Of a stretch of DNA of 64,000 nt, positions 35,170 through 44,485 are shown piece by piece. Numbering within the stretch: position 1 is the stretch's first letter; the number at the start of each line of letters is the position of its first letter. Source of the DNA: Alteromonas sp. LOR (GTDB lineage: Bacteria > Pseudomonadota > Gammaproteobacteria > Enterobacterales > Alteromonadaceae). The DNA lies in NCBI RefSeq assembly GCF_000753865.1, contig NZ_JQFW01000015.1:615916-679915 (forward strand). Direction: 5' to 3'. The translations under genes and the position numbers were made by a program. Under the pieces are notes generated by a model. It searched no databases, had not been told where the DNA came from, and was given only the letters and a program-made list of their open reading frames with translations.

Positions 35170-36180
35170 ATGAAGCTTGCTACATATAAAAATGAAACCC
35201 GCGATGGGATCCTTATGTTGGTATCACGAGATTTGTCTAGAGCGTGTGACGTGTTAGACATAGCGCCAACAATGCAATATGCCCTCGATAACTGGCAAGA
35301 AGTTGCGCCGCAGCTACAGAGCCGATACGAGCAGTTAAATGATAATGACGGTGACAGTGTGCAATTTGACTCAACTCGCTGTGAATCTCCATTGCCGAGA
35401 GCGTTTCAATGGGCAGACGGCAGTGCTTATGTGAATCATGTTGAGCTGGTAAGAAAAGCACGGGGTGCTGAGATACCGGAGAGTTTCTGGACCGATCCAC
35501 TGATGTACCAAGGTGGCTCTGACGATTTCATTGGGCCAAACGACGATATCATTTTGCCAAGCGATGACTGGGGAATAGATTTTGAAGGCGAAGTTGCGGT
35601 AGTTACCGACGATGTGCCTATGGCATGCACACCAGAGCAAGGCGCTGAACGCATTCGCTTAATCATGCTGGTAAATGACGTTTCCCTTCGCGGCCTAATT
35701 CCGGGTGAGTTAGCCAAAGGGTTTGGCTTTTTCCAATCCAAACCAGCCTCTAGCTTTTCGCCAGTAGCGGTTACGCCTGATGAACTCGGTGATGCGTGGC
35801 AAGATAACAAAGTACATCTGCCGTTGCGCTCGACCTACAACGGTGAGCTATTCGGTAAGCCTGAAGCAGGACAAGATATGACTTTTGATTTTGGTCAGCT
35901 TGTTGCCCACGCCGCTAAAAGCCGTAACTTAGGTGCAGGCACCATCATAGGCTCGGGAACCGTATCGAATAAGCAAGGCACCGAGCACGGCTCAGCAATC
36001 AGCGAAGGCGGTGTAGGTTATTCCTGTATTGCTGAGGTGAGAATGATTGAGACAATACGAGATGGCAAGCCAACCACCCCGTTTATGCAGTTTGGCGATC
36101 GTATTCGCATGGAAATGCTTGATGACAGTGGCGTCAGTATTTTTGGTGCTATCGAGCAGCAAGTTAAGCCTTTGCGCTAA
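35170..36180 (+). CDS. fahA: Fumarylacetoacetate hydrolase family protein (FahA)
   Basis: 336 residues from MKLATYKNETRDG; GAGGAAA precedes this start, so I reject the ATG at 35149. Metal-binding FAH core: DDWGIDFEGEVAVVTDDV, LVNDVSLRGLIPGE and GTIIGSGTVSN. It cleaves fumarylacetoacetate to fumarate and acetoacetate, the last step of tyrosine degradation. It is followed by maleylacetoacetate isomerase. The middle enzymes (hppD, hmgA) are not in the window. Confidence 0.93.
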   Translation: MKLATYKNETRDGILMLVSRDLSRACDVLDIAPTMQYALDNWQEVAPQLQSRYEQLNDNDGDSVQFDSTRCESPLPRAFQWADGSAYVNHVELVRKARGAEIPESFWTDPLMYQGGSDDFIGPNDDIILPSDDWGIDFEGEVAVVTDDVPMACTPEQGAERIRLIMLVNDVSLRGLIPGELAKGFGFFQSKPASSFSPVAVTPDELGDAWQDNKVHLPLRSTYNGELFGKPEAGQDMTFDFGQLVAHAAKSRNLGAGTIIGSGTVSNKQGTEHGSAISEGGVGYSCIAEVRMIETIRDGKPTTPFMQFGDRIRMEMLDDSGVSIFGAIEQQVKPLR

Positions 36181-36217
36181 ACCTATCAATCGTTAACATG
36201 TGTAGAGGAACTATAAG

Positions 36218-36871
36218 ATGAGTATTAAGCTTCACGGTTACTGGCGTTCTACTGCTACTTATCGCGTGCGTATAGCGCTCAATTTAAAAGGTGTAGACTA
36301 CGAATATGTGCCGGTTCATTTAGTTGCCAATGGCGGCGAACAGCACAGTATGGATTACACTCGCTTAAACCCGGCTCATCTTGTTCCCACGTTTGTGGAT
36401 GAAGACGAAGACATTATCTTGAATCAATCGTTAGCCATCATAGAGTATCTCGATGAGCGCTATGAGAGCGACTTTCGTTTAATTCCAGAGCATAAAACAG
36501 AGCGTGCGAGAGTAAGGGCGCTCGCACAGGACATTGCTTGTGACATTCAGCCTGTGGGAAACCTTCGTGTGTTAAATGCATTAAAAGGTACGTTTAATGC
36601 CAGCCAAGATGATGTGTCTGTGTGGGCTGCCCATTGGATAACACTGGGGTTCGATGCTATTGAAAAACGACTGCAAACTCAGTCAGGTAAATATTGCTTT
36701 GATTTTGACGTAACCATGGCCGACATATGTTTAGTGCCTCAAGTTTACAATGCGAAGCGCTTTAATATTGATATGGACCAATATCCCCTGATAAGCAAAA
36801 TAGCGGACAACTGCAATGCCCTTGAAGCTTTTGAAAAGGCTAAGCCAGAAAATCAAATCGACGCTAGTTAG
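36218..36871 (+). CDS. maiA: Maleylacetoacetate isomerase (zeta-class GST)
   Basis: 217 residues. GST N-domain with glutathione-contact segment GYWRSTATYRVRIALNLKG and LNQSLAIIEYLDE; all-helical C-domain. The catalytic Ser/Thr region reads STAT instead of the usual SSCS-type motif but keeps hydroxyls. It isomerises maleylacetoacetate to fumarylacetoacetate with glutathione, one step before FahA. The gap to fahA is 37 nt, so they form an operon. Confidence 0.93.
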   Translation: MSIKLHGYWRSTATYRVRIALNLKGVDYEYVPVHLVANGGEQHSMDYTRLNPAHLVPTFVDEDEDIILNQSLAIIEYLDERYESDFRLIPEHKTERARVRALAQDIACDIQPVGNLRVLNALKGTFNASQDDVSVWAAHWITLGFDAIEKRLQTQSGKYCFDFDVTMADICLVPQVYNAKRFNIDMDQYPLISKIADNCNALEAFEKAKPENQIDAS

Positions 36872-36909
36872 GTTTGGTATAGAAGAAGCTTTGGGTTTGA
36901 TCTAGAGCT

Positions 36910-36943
36910 AAAGAGGGGCGGTTTTTTACTGCCCCTTTTTGTA
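36910..36943. terminator. Bidirectional terminator between maiA and the Lrp gene
   Basis: AAAGAGGGGC (36910-36919) pairs with GCCCCTTTTT (36931-36940). T-rich sequence on the plus strand and A-rich sequence before the stem make it usable both ways. Confidence 0.8.
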
Positions 36944-36944
36944 T

Positions 36945-37412
36945 CTACTGGCGCTTGATAGGAAGTTCGGTGGTGTTTTTCACTTGCTTAAGTGCAAATG
37001 TAGAACTGAGGTGATCAACTAACGGTAAATGTGTCAGTTTTGTTTTCAATAAAAACTCATATTCTTCGATACTTTCTACAATGACTTTAAGCAAATAATC
37101 CTTCTCGCCACTGGTTGTATGACACTCCACGATTTCATCAATATTCTGCACTGCCGTTTCAAAATCTGTCAGTGAGTCACCATCGTGATTTTTAAGCGTG
37201 ACATAGATAAAAACAGACACACCAAGGTTAAGTTTTTTGCTATTTAGCAAGGTCACTTTTCCTAGGATAATACCATCTGCTTCCATTCGCTTCACACGTC
37301 GCCAGCACGGAGTATGAGAGAGCCCGACTTGTTGGCTTAAATCAGCCATAGAGACGGTGGCATCTTGCTGTAGGACGCGTAAAATTTCACGGTCAAACTT
37401 ATCTAATTTCAT
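36945..37412 (-). CDS. Lrp/AsnC-family regulator
   Basis: 155 residues from MKLDKFDREILRVLQQD; the frame is open to 37541 but the family starts here. Helix-turn-helix VSMADLSQQVGLSHTPCWRRVKRME and a RAM effector domain (VFIYVTLKNHDG, VECHTTSGEKDYLLKVIVES). It is divergent from leucine dehydrogenase, so it may act like BkdR as an amino-acid-responsive regulator of branched-chain catabolism; this is inference from position. No strong SD is visible. Confidence 0.9.
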   Translation of the reverse strand: MKLDKFDREILRVLQQDATVSMADLSQQVGLSHTPCWRRVKRMEADGIILGKVTLLNSKKLNLGVSVFIYVTLKNHDGDSLTDFETAVQNIDEIVECHTTSGEKDYLLKVIVESIEEYEFLLKTKLTHLPLVDHLSSTFALKQVKNTTELPIKRQ

Positions 37413-37460
37413 AAGAGTTATGTCCATCGTTTTTATGATGTTCATTATATAGTAAAAAAA

Positions 37461-37480
37461 ATTATAGGATAGCTGTCCTA
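37461..37480. promoter_or_regulatory. Candidate operator over the Lrp-gene promoter
   Basis: TAGGA (37465-37469) and TCCTA (37476-37480) are inverted with a 6-nt gap and overlap a minus-strand TATAAT (complement of 37461-37466). It lies between the divergent Lrp and leucine dehydrogenase genes. Lrp sites are degenerate, so this is tentative. Confidence 0.4.
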
Positions 37481-37605
37481 GTAAAATAGTGTTCATTTCT
37501 TTTCCGTTTCGGTTTGTAAAAACCACATGAGAAACTCGCAACGCTTGTCCTCAGCGTATTCAGCTAGACTAGACGGATTAAACAGCAAATAAAAATAGGG
37601 AACGT

Positions 37606-38664
37606 ATGTCAGTCTTCGATCATTCAGAATTTGATAATCACGAGCACGTGGCTTTTTATCACGACGAAAAAGCGGGCCTTAGTGCCATTATTGCAGTGCA
37701 CAATACCAATCTTGGACCTGCACTCGGTGGTTGCCGCATGTGGCCATACGTGAATAGTAGTGAAGCACTTACGGATGTGCTTCGATTATCAAAGGGGATG
37801 ACATACAAAGCAGCGCTTGCCAATTTAGAATTAGGCGGTGGCAAGTCAGTTATTATTGGCGATCCTAGAAAAGCAAAAACACCAGAAATGATGAAGGCAA
37901 TGGGGAAATTTGTAGATTCTCTAGGCGGCAAGTATTTCACCGCAGAAGATTCTGGTATTGCTGTAACTGACTTACAAACAATGGCTGAAGAGTCTGACTA
38001 TATTGCTGGTGTTAGCGCGAAATATCACTATGCAGGTGAAGTACCAAACGGCAACCCAGCTCCTTCTACAGCCTATGGCGTATTCGTTGGCTTAAAGGCG
38101 TCTGTTGAGTTTGGATTAAAGCGCAGCTTAGATGGTGTTTCAGTTGCTATTCAAGGCATGGGGCATGTTGGCTACAGACTGGCTAAGCATTTACATGAGC
38201 AGGGCGCAAAGCTTTACGTTGCAGATATCTTCCCTGAGGGCATAGAAAAAGCGCAAAAAGAATTTGGCGCCACCGTGGTAGCGCCAGAAGATATTTTAAG
38301 TTTAGACGTAGACGTACTTGCACCGTGTGCGTTAGGCGCTGCAATTAACGATCAAACGCTGCCAGATATAAAAGCGAAAGTCATTGCGGGTGCGGCAAAT
38401 AACCAGCTTGCACGAGAGGAAATGGGCGAGTTACTCAGCAAGCGTGGCATTCTTTACGCACCTGACTACGTTATTAATGCCGGTGGTGTTATCGACATCT
38501 TCCATCAGCGCATGGCATCGAGCTCAAATGAAGCACTGCGTGCTCACATTGAGCAAATCGGCGACACGCTCAAAGAAATTTATGAGCGCGCGGAAAAGGA
38601 AAATACAGCGACTAACCGCATTGCTAATGTGATAGCTGAAGAGAGATTTTCTAATAAGGCTTGA
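37606..38664 (+). CDS. ldh: Leucine/branched-chain amino acid dehydrogenase
   Basis: 352 residues, Glu/Leu/Phe/Val dehydrogenase family. Substrate domain GPALGGCRMWPY and KGMTYKAALANLELGGGKSVI with the catalytic lysines; NAD domain with AIQGMGHVGYRLAKHL. It oxidatively deaminates leucine, valine or isoleucine to the keto acid and ammonia. The divergent Lrp-type gene is the likely regulator. A phenylalanine preference cannot be excluded given the surrounding aromatic genes. Confidence 0.9.
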   Translation: MSVFDHSEFDNHEHVAFYHDEKAGLSAIIAVHNTNLGPALGGCRMWPYVNSSEALTDVLRLSKGMTYKAALANLELGGGKSVIIGDPRKAKTPEMMKAMGKFVDSLGGKYFTAEDSGIAVTDLQTMAEESDYIAGVSAKYHYAGEVPNGNPAPSTAYGVFVGLKASVEFGLKRSLDGVSVAIQGMGHVGYRLAKHLHEQGAKLYVADIFPEGIEKAQKEFGATVVAPEDILSLDVDVLAPCALGAAINDQTLPDIKAKVIAGAANNQLAREEMGELLSKRGILYAPDYVINAGGVIDIFHQRMASSSNEALRAHIEQIGDTLKEIYERAEKENTATNRIANVIAEERFSNKA

Positions 38665-38689
38665 AACTTAGCATTCAAATAGTCATAAT
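38661..38689 (+). promoter_or_regulatory. Candidate promoter of the SRP RNA gene
   Basis: TTGAAA (38661-38666) and CATAAT (38684-38689) with a 17-nt spacer overlap the leucine dehydrogenase stop. A start near 38696 would give a precursor with a 5' leader of about 45 nt. GCGCCC (38690-38695) and GGGCGC (38707-38712) can form a hairpin there. Confidence 0.5.
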
Positions 38690-38740
38690 GCGCCCCGCAA
38701 TGAGGAGGGCGCAAGCTACTTACTAATTGCCGTTTTCTAT

Positions 38741-38852
38741 GGTGGGCTTTTGGTCCTCCCGCAATGATACTCTGTGAACTCGGTCAGGCCTGGAAGGGAG
38801 CAGCCGCAGCAGACGACTCATGTGCCGGGATGTGGCTGGAGGCCCGCCACCC
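38741..38852 (+). ncRNA. ffs: Signal recognition particle RNA (4.5S, small bacterial type)
   Basis: Closing stem GGTGGGC (38741-38747) pairs with GCCCGCC (38843-38849). Between them lie the conserved apical parts GGTCAGGCCTGGAAGGGAGC, with the GGAA tetraloop, and the asymmetric loop side AGCAGACGAC...GTGTGCCGGGATG, as in E. coli 4.5S RNA. It binds Ffh and targets membrane proteins to FtsY. Ends are approximate. Confidence 0.95.
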
Positions 38853-38978
38853 AAACCTCCCCCAATATTTCACTGTCAACTTTTTTGTTTTAAGTTCTTT
38901 TGAGTCCATACTCTCTGTTTTACGATGTAATATAAGCTCACTCAACAAAGCGCTTACTATTACGACGATAGAATTAAA

Positions 38979-39341
38979 CTAATCGTTTTTTAAGTCTTCA
39001 GCCGCTAAATTTACAGAAGCTTCCGTTTCCATATTCATGGATTCAGTGTCTTCAGAGTCTGGCCCGTGTGGCTTTTCATTCTTCTCAGCATCGTTCAAAA
39101 AACGCAGCGCCTTGCTGATTGCATATTCTACGTTCATTTCCATTTGTCTACGTTCGCTTTGAGGTAGATAAAATGCCATGTCTACTTCAAAGCGAATATA
39201 TCGCGGCGGTACTTGGTTTAACGCTAAACAGCATAAGTCGGCCAAATAATCCGCTGTTTTGGTCTTATCAAGACCAAGCTTCGCAATTCGCTCTAACACC
39301 AAATGCTCGTAATAGTTATGAATATCATCATCGAGTTTCAT
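38979..39341 (-). CDS. ComFB-family protein
   Basis: 120 residues from MKLDDDIHNYYEHLVLE; GAGGTAAG precedes this start. The core YYEHLVLERIAKL...YLADLCCLALNQVPPRYIRFEVDMAFYL is that of the late-competence ComFB family, with the conserved cysteines in LADLCCLALN. ComFB proteins have recently been described as cyclic di-nucleotide receptors. Here the C-terminal about 35 residues are acidic and probably disordered. It is divergent from kynA and has no operon partner. Confidence 0.82.
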   Translation of the reverse strand: MKLDDDIHNYYEHLVLERIAKLGLDKTKTADYLADLCCLALNQVPPRYIRFEVDMAFYLPQSERRQMEMNVEYAISKALRFLNDAEKNEKPHGPDSEDTESMNMETEASVNLAAEDLKND

Positions 39342-39599
39342 TTTACTTACCTCAAACACATTGAGTATCGACGGTCACGGGCGATACTTCTTTTAAATAT
39401 TGGACAGTATTTTATACGCACTACACTAGGGCGTGCTGCCCTTAACTACTGAATAGAGAGTGCTCTATCACTATAAAGGTATAGCCTGTATTCTATATAA
39501 GTCGAGTAGGTGAGACTGAATCTCAAACCTTTAACTATCTCAAAAGCAGTCAAAAACACGCAAAATAACTAAAATAAAGCAATTACAGAGAAGAACACG

Positions 39600-40691
39600 A
39601 TGAAAAAGAATATCGAACCCTGCTACTACGGTGATTATTTGCAGCTGGATAAAATTCTTGGCGCACAAAAACTCCAAAGTGCGAAATATTCCGATGCGGC
39701 CCATGAAGAGATGCTGTTTATCATAGTGCACCAAGTTTACGAACTGTGGTTTAAACAAATACTGCATGAATTAAACGCGACCATAGATACCTTCAATCAA
39801 AAGGTAGTAAAAGACCAGCAGCTCACTCAAGTTGTCCACCGCCTTCAGCGGGTCATTACCATACAGCGATTGATGAATGATCAAATTGCGGTAATGGAAA
39901 CTATGACACCACAGCAATTTCTTTCATTCAGAGATTATCTTGTACCTGCGTCTGGCTTTCAAAGCATCCAATTTAAGCGTTTAGAAATATCGCTGGGGTT
40001 AAAGCGTGAGTTTCGGGTGGATTTTGATAAGCAAAGTTTTTATAGCCGATTAAGCGACGATGACAGAGCATTATTAGAAGGCTTAGAAGCAAAGCCAAGT
40101 TTATTTGACCTTGTAGACAAATGGCTATCGAGAATGCCCCTGCTAAAAACAGATGACTTTGACTTTTGGCACTATTACAAACAAGCCACAGATGAAATGC
40201 TAAGCGACGACCACGAGACTATATCAACCAACGATACGCTCTCAACAACAGACAAGCGCCAAGAGTTAAAAGACTGGCAGTCGACTAAAGAAAACTTTGA
40301 TGCGCTTTTTGATCACGCAAAATTTGAAGCGCTTCGCAAAGAAGATAAGTTTAGGTTGAGTCACGAGGCGTTATTGTCTGCACTATTTATAAAGCAGTAT
40401 TCAGAAGAGCCGGTTTTTAATCTTCCATTTCAACTTATCACTGCACTGACTGAAATTGATGAGCAATTAACTATCTGGCGTTATCGTCATGCCATGATGG
40501 TACAGCGAATGCTCGGCACAAAAATTGGAACAGGCGGTTCGTCGGGACATCACTACTTAAAGCGAACAACCGAATCAAATCGCATTTTCCTCGACTTCTT
40601 TAACATGGCGACCTTTCTCTTGCCTAAAGATGCGTTGCCAGAGTTACCTGATGCTATCAAACGAAAACTCGGTTTTTACTTGAGTGAGTAA
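39600..40691 (+). CDS. kynA: Tryptophan 2,3-dioxygenase
   Basis: 363 residues. Heme enzyme opening the indole ring to N-formylkynurenine. The substrate/heme region EEMLFIIVHQVYELWFKQILHELNA and the C-terminal RHAMMVQRMLGTKIGTGGSSGHHYL are canonical. The middle (about 200-225) holds a Ser/Thr/Asp-rich insertion. No other kynurenine gene (kynB, kynU) is next to it. It adds to the aromatic amino acid catabolism theme of 32-37 kb. Confidence 0.95.
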   Translation: MKKNIEPCYYGDYLQLDKILGAQKLQSAKYSDAAHEEMLFIIVHQVYELWFKQILHELNATIDTFNQKVVKDQQLTQVVHRLQRVITIQRLMNDQIAVMETMTPQQFLSFRDYLVPASGFQSIQFKRLEISLGLKREFRVDFDKQSFYSRLSDDDRALLEGLEAKPSLFDLVDKWLSRMPLLKTDDFDFWHYYKQATDEMLSDDHETISTNDTLSTTDKRQELKDWQSTKENFDALFDHAKFEALRKEDKFRLSHEALLSALFIKQYSEEPVFNLPFQLITALTEIDEQLTIWRYRHAMMVQRMLGTKIGTGGSSGHHYLKRTTESNRIFLDFFNMATFLLPKDALPELPDAIKRKLGFYLSE

Positions 40692-40807
40692 ATAAGAGAG
40701 TGCCAGCAAAATAAAGTGAAATTGACGCAAATGTAACAAAACGTGTCGTCAAAGTACGAGAAGTTGAAAAGCAGTTGTATGAAAAATGTACATTGCATTA
40801 AAACTAT

Positions 40808-40840
40808 ACGGTACTCTGAAAAAAATGTAATGAGTACCGT
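40808..40840. repeat. Inverted repeat downstream of kynA
   Basis: ACGGTACTC (40808-40816) and GAGTACCGT (40832-40840) pair perfectly around an A-rich 15-nt loop. Only TTTG follows, so it is a poor terminator; an operator role is equally possible. Confidence 0.6.
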
Positions 40841-40885
40841 TTGTGTACTCTAGGCTTTACGTTTTCTGACTTTGTTAAAAAATAA

Positions 40886-40927
40886 ATTGAACTTTTCAGC
40901 ATACACTTGTAACTGCATGTATTGACC
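40886..40927 (+). promoter_or_regulatory. Conserved upstream block of TonB receptor 1
   Basis: ATTGAACTTT (40886-40895), GTAACTGCATG (40909-40919) and TTGACC (40922-40927) occur in the same order before the paralogous receptor at 44486. TTGACC is 117 nt from this start codon and 118 nt from the other, so the block is likely shared promoter or operator sequence. Confidence 0.6.
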
Positions 40928-41038
40928 CCCGGCGTTTTTTTGTATTAAGTAAGGCACAGGGCAAAGCCCGATCATAAAAAGTTCGTAAAAACGAAATAAA
41001 AAACACACAAATAAAGTACTAGGTCCAGGGAGACTTAC

Positions 41039-43978
41039 ATGTTTAAAAATTCTAAGTTGGCTACGTCAGTCAAGTTAGCTTGCGTATTGGGTTCTGCACT
41101 CGCAGTATCTGCAAGCAACCTTGCCATGGCACAAGAAGCAACGAATGACAAAGCTGCTGAAGAAGCAGTTGAGAAAATCTCGGTAACAGGCTCACGCATC
41201 GCCCGTGCTGAACTTTCTACTCCAGCCCCTATCGTGTCAATTGGCGCAGAGCAGCTTGCCCGTTTCGATACTCCAGATTTGGGTAGTATATTGGCAGAAC
41301 TTCCAGCAGTTGGCGCAGGCTCAACGCTTATCGGGAACAACAACAGCAACGCGAACGCGGGCTTAAGTTCTCCAAACCTGAGAAACCTAGGTGTTAACAG
41401 AACACTGACTCTTGTAAACGGTAAACGTCACGTTGCTGGTGCGCCTGGCTCATCTGCGGTTGATACCGGTACTGTTCCAGTATCTCTTATCAAAACCGTT
41501 GAAGTTGTAACAGGTGGTGCATCGGCAGTATATGGTTCTGATGCAATCGCTGGGGTTATCAACCTTGTGATGCGTGATGATTATGAAGGGTTCGAAGTCA
41601 ATGCCCAAGGTAGTACAGATACCAACGGTATTGGCGTTGAAAGCTTCCGCTATAACTTCCTTGCCGGTGCTAATACGGACGACGGACGTGGTAACGTTAC
41701 CTTCTTCGTTGAAAATCAAAGAATTTCAGAAGTGTTAACACCTGAGCTTCAACAAGCGAGAGCGTTTGGTACAGTTATTAACCCAGATGATACAGCTGAA
41801 GACGACGGCGTTGCAGATAGACTGACAGTACCTTTTGTAGGTTCAGAGTTTATTAACAGCACCACCGTTTTGAACCCATTTGGTGGTGGTCCTCGCATTA
41901 CCTTCAACCCAGACGGTTCACCGGTTGACCAAGTTTCTCGTGACCTTACAAACAGCTTCGCATTCGGTAACTTTACTGAGCGATTTGACACAGTATTCTT
42001 CGGCGAAGACTTTGAAAACTTTACGCCGAAGCAAGACCGCGTAACGGTTGCGTCAACGTTCAAATACGACATAAGCGACAATGTTCGCGTATATGGCGAC
42101 ATTAAATATGTTGATACTGACATCGAGCAGCAGTTCCAGCCATCGTTCCGATTCGGTAACATCACTATTGATGTTGAAGATAATGCGTTCCTAGACCCAG
42201 CTACTAGAGCGCGTTTACTAGACGGCGGTCAAACAAGTGTGAGCGCAGCGCGTTTCTTCACTGATATAGGTAACCGTTCTGCATCTAACGACCGCTCTAT
42301 GTTTAGAGTTGTGACAGGCTTCGAAGGCTTCGTAGATGTTGGTGAAACCATGTTAGATTACGATATCTCGTATAACTATGGTCAAACAGACAACACTCGT
42401 CGCACGCTTAACGACCTGATCCCAACCAACTTTGCAGCAGCTGTTGATTCTGTTATCGACCCTGAAACTGGCTTAGCAGCTTGTCGTAGCCAAGTACCTT
42501 CCGCACAAGGTGAAGGCTATGAAGATCCTGCGCTGGTTAATGGTGGTAACTGTGCACCGCTTAACATCTTTGGTTTCAATCAAGGCTCAGATGCAGCAAA
42601 AGATTTTGTTTCTGGCAACGTAACGCGTGAAGACAGTATTTCGCAAGAAGTTTTCTTGGCGCAATTCTCATTCGACACGTCTGCGTTCTTCGAACTACCA
42701 GGTGGCGCGATTGGCGTTGCATTTGGTTATGAAAACAGAACTGAGACGTCTGAAACAACCACTGATGAATTTACTAAAGCAGGTTTCTTCCTAGGTGCAG
42801 CGACGCCAGATGAAGAAGGTAGCTTTGATGTAGATGAATTCTTTATGGAAGTTCGTCTTCCTATCTTAGCAGATATGGAATTTGCGAAAGAGTTGTCTGT
42901 AGATGCTGCATTCAGGACGGCTGATTACTCTCATGCGGGTACTGCCGACGCTTGGCAGGTTGGTTTAGTCTACGCACCATTTGACGACGTGAGAGTACGT
43001 GCACAAATTGGTGAAGCGGTACGAGCGCCTAACGTGACTGAAGCATTTAGTCCTCAATCACCAGGTTTCGCTAACATCAACGATCCGTGTGATGCCGACA
43101 ACATTTCGGAAGATCCAGATAGAGCGGCAAACTGTGCTGCATTGGGTATTCCTGCAGGCTTCCAAGCAAACGATAACGTAAGTATTGACATCATTTCTGG
43201 TGGTAACCCAGATCTAGATTCTGAAACAGCGAAAAGCTTCACTTACGGTGTTGTATATACTCCTACGTTCCTTGAGAACTTCTCTGTTACAGTAGACTAC
43301 TATGACATTGAAGTGGAAGATGCGATTACGTTTATCCAGCCGCAAGATATCCTAGACCTTTGTGTTAATGGTTCTGCTGGTTTAGACGCTGCATTCTGTG
43401 GACAGATTACACGTGACCCAACTACTAACGATGTTGACCTTGTAACGTCTGGTTATGCTAACGCAGGTGCTCGTACATCACGCGGTGTCGACTTCCAAGT
43501 TCGCTACCTTGCTGACTTAGCTGATTTTGGTTTAGACCTTCCTGGTGAAGTTCGTTTCAACTTGTTCGGTACAAGAAACCTTGAACTTAACTTGTTTGCT
43601 TTCCAAGACCGTCCAAATGAAGCAAATGCTGAAGCTGGCGAAGTAGGTGATTCACGTGACCAGCTAAACACAAGCGTTGACTACAACGTAGGTGATTGGA
43701 ACTTCAACTGGTCAAGCCGTTTCCTTGAAAGAGCAGCGCGCTTTGACGTTACACCTGAGGCATTAGGTGGTGCAGGTTCAACAGAAGATTTGGATATTCC
43801 ATTCGTTGGTTCAATCTGGACTCATGACTTAGGCGTTCGTTACAACGTGAACGACGACACTAGCGTATTCCTAAACATGCGTAACGTGTTTGACAAAACA
43901 CCTCCGGGCTACACGTTCAACCCACTTTACGACTTAGTGGGTCGCAGAATAACAGCTAGCGTTCGTATGAGCTTCTAA
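41039..43978 (+). CDS. TonB-dependent outer-membrane receptor 1
   Basis: 979 residues. Signal peptide MFKNSKLATSVKLACVLGSALAVSASNLAMAQ, TonB box near EKISVTGSRI, plug domain (about 55-170, with LRNLGVNRTLTLVNGKRH and VEVVTGGASAVYGSDAIAGVINL), then a 22-strand barrel ending ITASVRMSF. The ligand is unknown; this large receptor type in Alteromonadales often takes peptides or sugars. Codon choice is strongly biased to GGT, CGT and AAC, suggesting high expression. It is paralogous to the receptor at 44486 and has its own terminator. Confidence 0.93.
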   Translation: MFKNSKLATSVKLACVLGSALAVSASNLAMAQEATNDKAAEEAVEKISVTGSRIARAELSTPAPIVSIGAEQLARFDTPDLGSILAELPAVGAGSTLIGNNNSNANAGLSSPNLRNLGVNRTLTLVNGKRHVAGAPGSSAVDTGTVPVSLIKTVEVVTGGASAVYGSDAIAGVINLVMRDDYEGFEVNAQGSTDTNGIGVESFRYNFLAGANTDDGRGNVTFFVENQRISEVLTPELQQARAFGTVINPDDTAEDDGVADRLTVPFVGSEFINSTTVLNPFGGGPRITFNPDGSPVDQVSRDLTNSFAFGNFTERFDTVFFGEDFENFTPKQDRVTVASTFKYDISDNVRVYGDIKYVDTDIEQQFQPSFRFGNITIDVEDNAFLDPATRARLLDGGQTSVSAARFFTDIGNRSASNDRSMFRVVTGFEGFVDVGETMLDYDISYNYGQTDNTRRTLNDLIPTNFAAAVDSVIDPETGLAACRSQVPSAQGEGYEDPALVNGGNCAPLNIFGFNQGSDAAKDFVSGNVTREDSISQEVFLAQFSFDTSAFFELPGGAIGVAFGYENRTETSETTTDEFTKAGFFLGAATPDEEGSFDVDEFFMEVRLPILADMEFAKELSVDAAFRTADYSHAGTADAWQVGLVYAPFDDVRVRAQIGEAVRAPNVTEAFSPQSPGFANINDPCDADNISEDPDRAANCAALGIPAGFQANDNVSIDIISGGNPDLDSETAKSFTYGVVYTPTFLENFSVTVDYYDIEVEDAITFIQPQDILDLCVNGSAGLDAAFCGQITRDPTTNDVDLVTSGYANAGARTSRGVDFQVRYLADLADFGLDLPGEVRFNLFGTRNLELNLFAFQDRPNEANAEAGEVGDSRDQLNTSVDYNVGDWNFNWSSRFLERAARFDVTPEALGGAGSTEDLDIPFVGSIWTHDLGVRYNVNDDTSVFLNMRNVFDKTPPGYTFNPLYDLVGRRITASVRMSF

Positions 43979-44020
43979 GAGCTCCAGCTAACTAACGTGT
44001 TATTTTAAAAAAATGAAGTG

Positions 44021-44048
44021 AAAAGCCTGCGCAAGCAGGCTTTTTTTT
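44021..44048 (+). terminator. Intrinsic terminator of receptor 1
   Basis: AAAAGCCTGC (44021-44030), loop GCAA, GCAGGCTTTT (44035-44044) and a run of T. Confidence 0.95.
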
Positions 44049-44485
44049 ATACCAACAATGTCCCACTCATGATGTGCTTATTGTAAAACGCATCTCACAA
44101 CAGGTAATTCTCTTCGATACACGCCTCTCACTTTAAATTCCCTTTTTAATGCCCTTCTTAACGCAGTTCTGCGGTTAAAAAAAATACAAATTGATTAATT
44201 GCGTCCGGTGTTCTCGCTAAAAATGAAATTTTTTTTAAAATGTAATCAAAAAACGTAACATGTTAAATAATGTGAGGTTTTGTAAATTTCGTATCTTTAT
44301 TTGTACAAAATTTGCAAATAAGTGAAAAAAAATTGAACTTTCTACGTGTTTCGTAATGCATGGTGTGTTGACCGCTCGCTTATGTTGTGGGTATTATCCG
44401 GCTCGAGGTTTCCACCTTAACTATAATAAATCGTTCTAAACGACTCATAACTACCTCAGACAGTAGGTAGCCCAGGGAGACATAC
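44049..44485 (+). promoter_or_regulatory. Long leader region of TonB receptor 2, no gene
   Basis: AT-rich, with no credible frame. The block shared with receptor 1 lies at 44332-44373 (ATTGAACTTT, GTAATGCATG, TTGACC). The last 20 nt before the start (CCAGGGAGA-type ribosome binding site, then ACATGTTTAAAAA) also match the other receptor. Confidence 0.6.

Noticed and set aside
40808..40840. Inverted repeat after kynA as an intrinsic terminator
   Set aside because: Only three T residues follow and the loop is long, so I list it as a repeat of unknown role.
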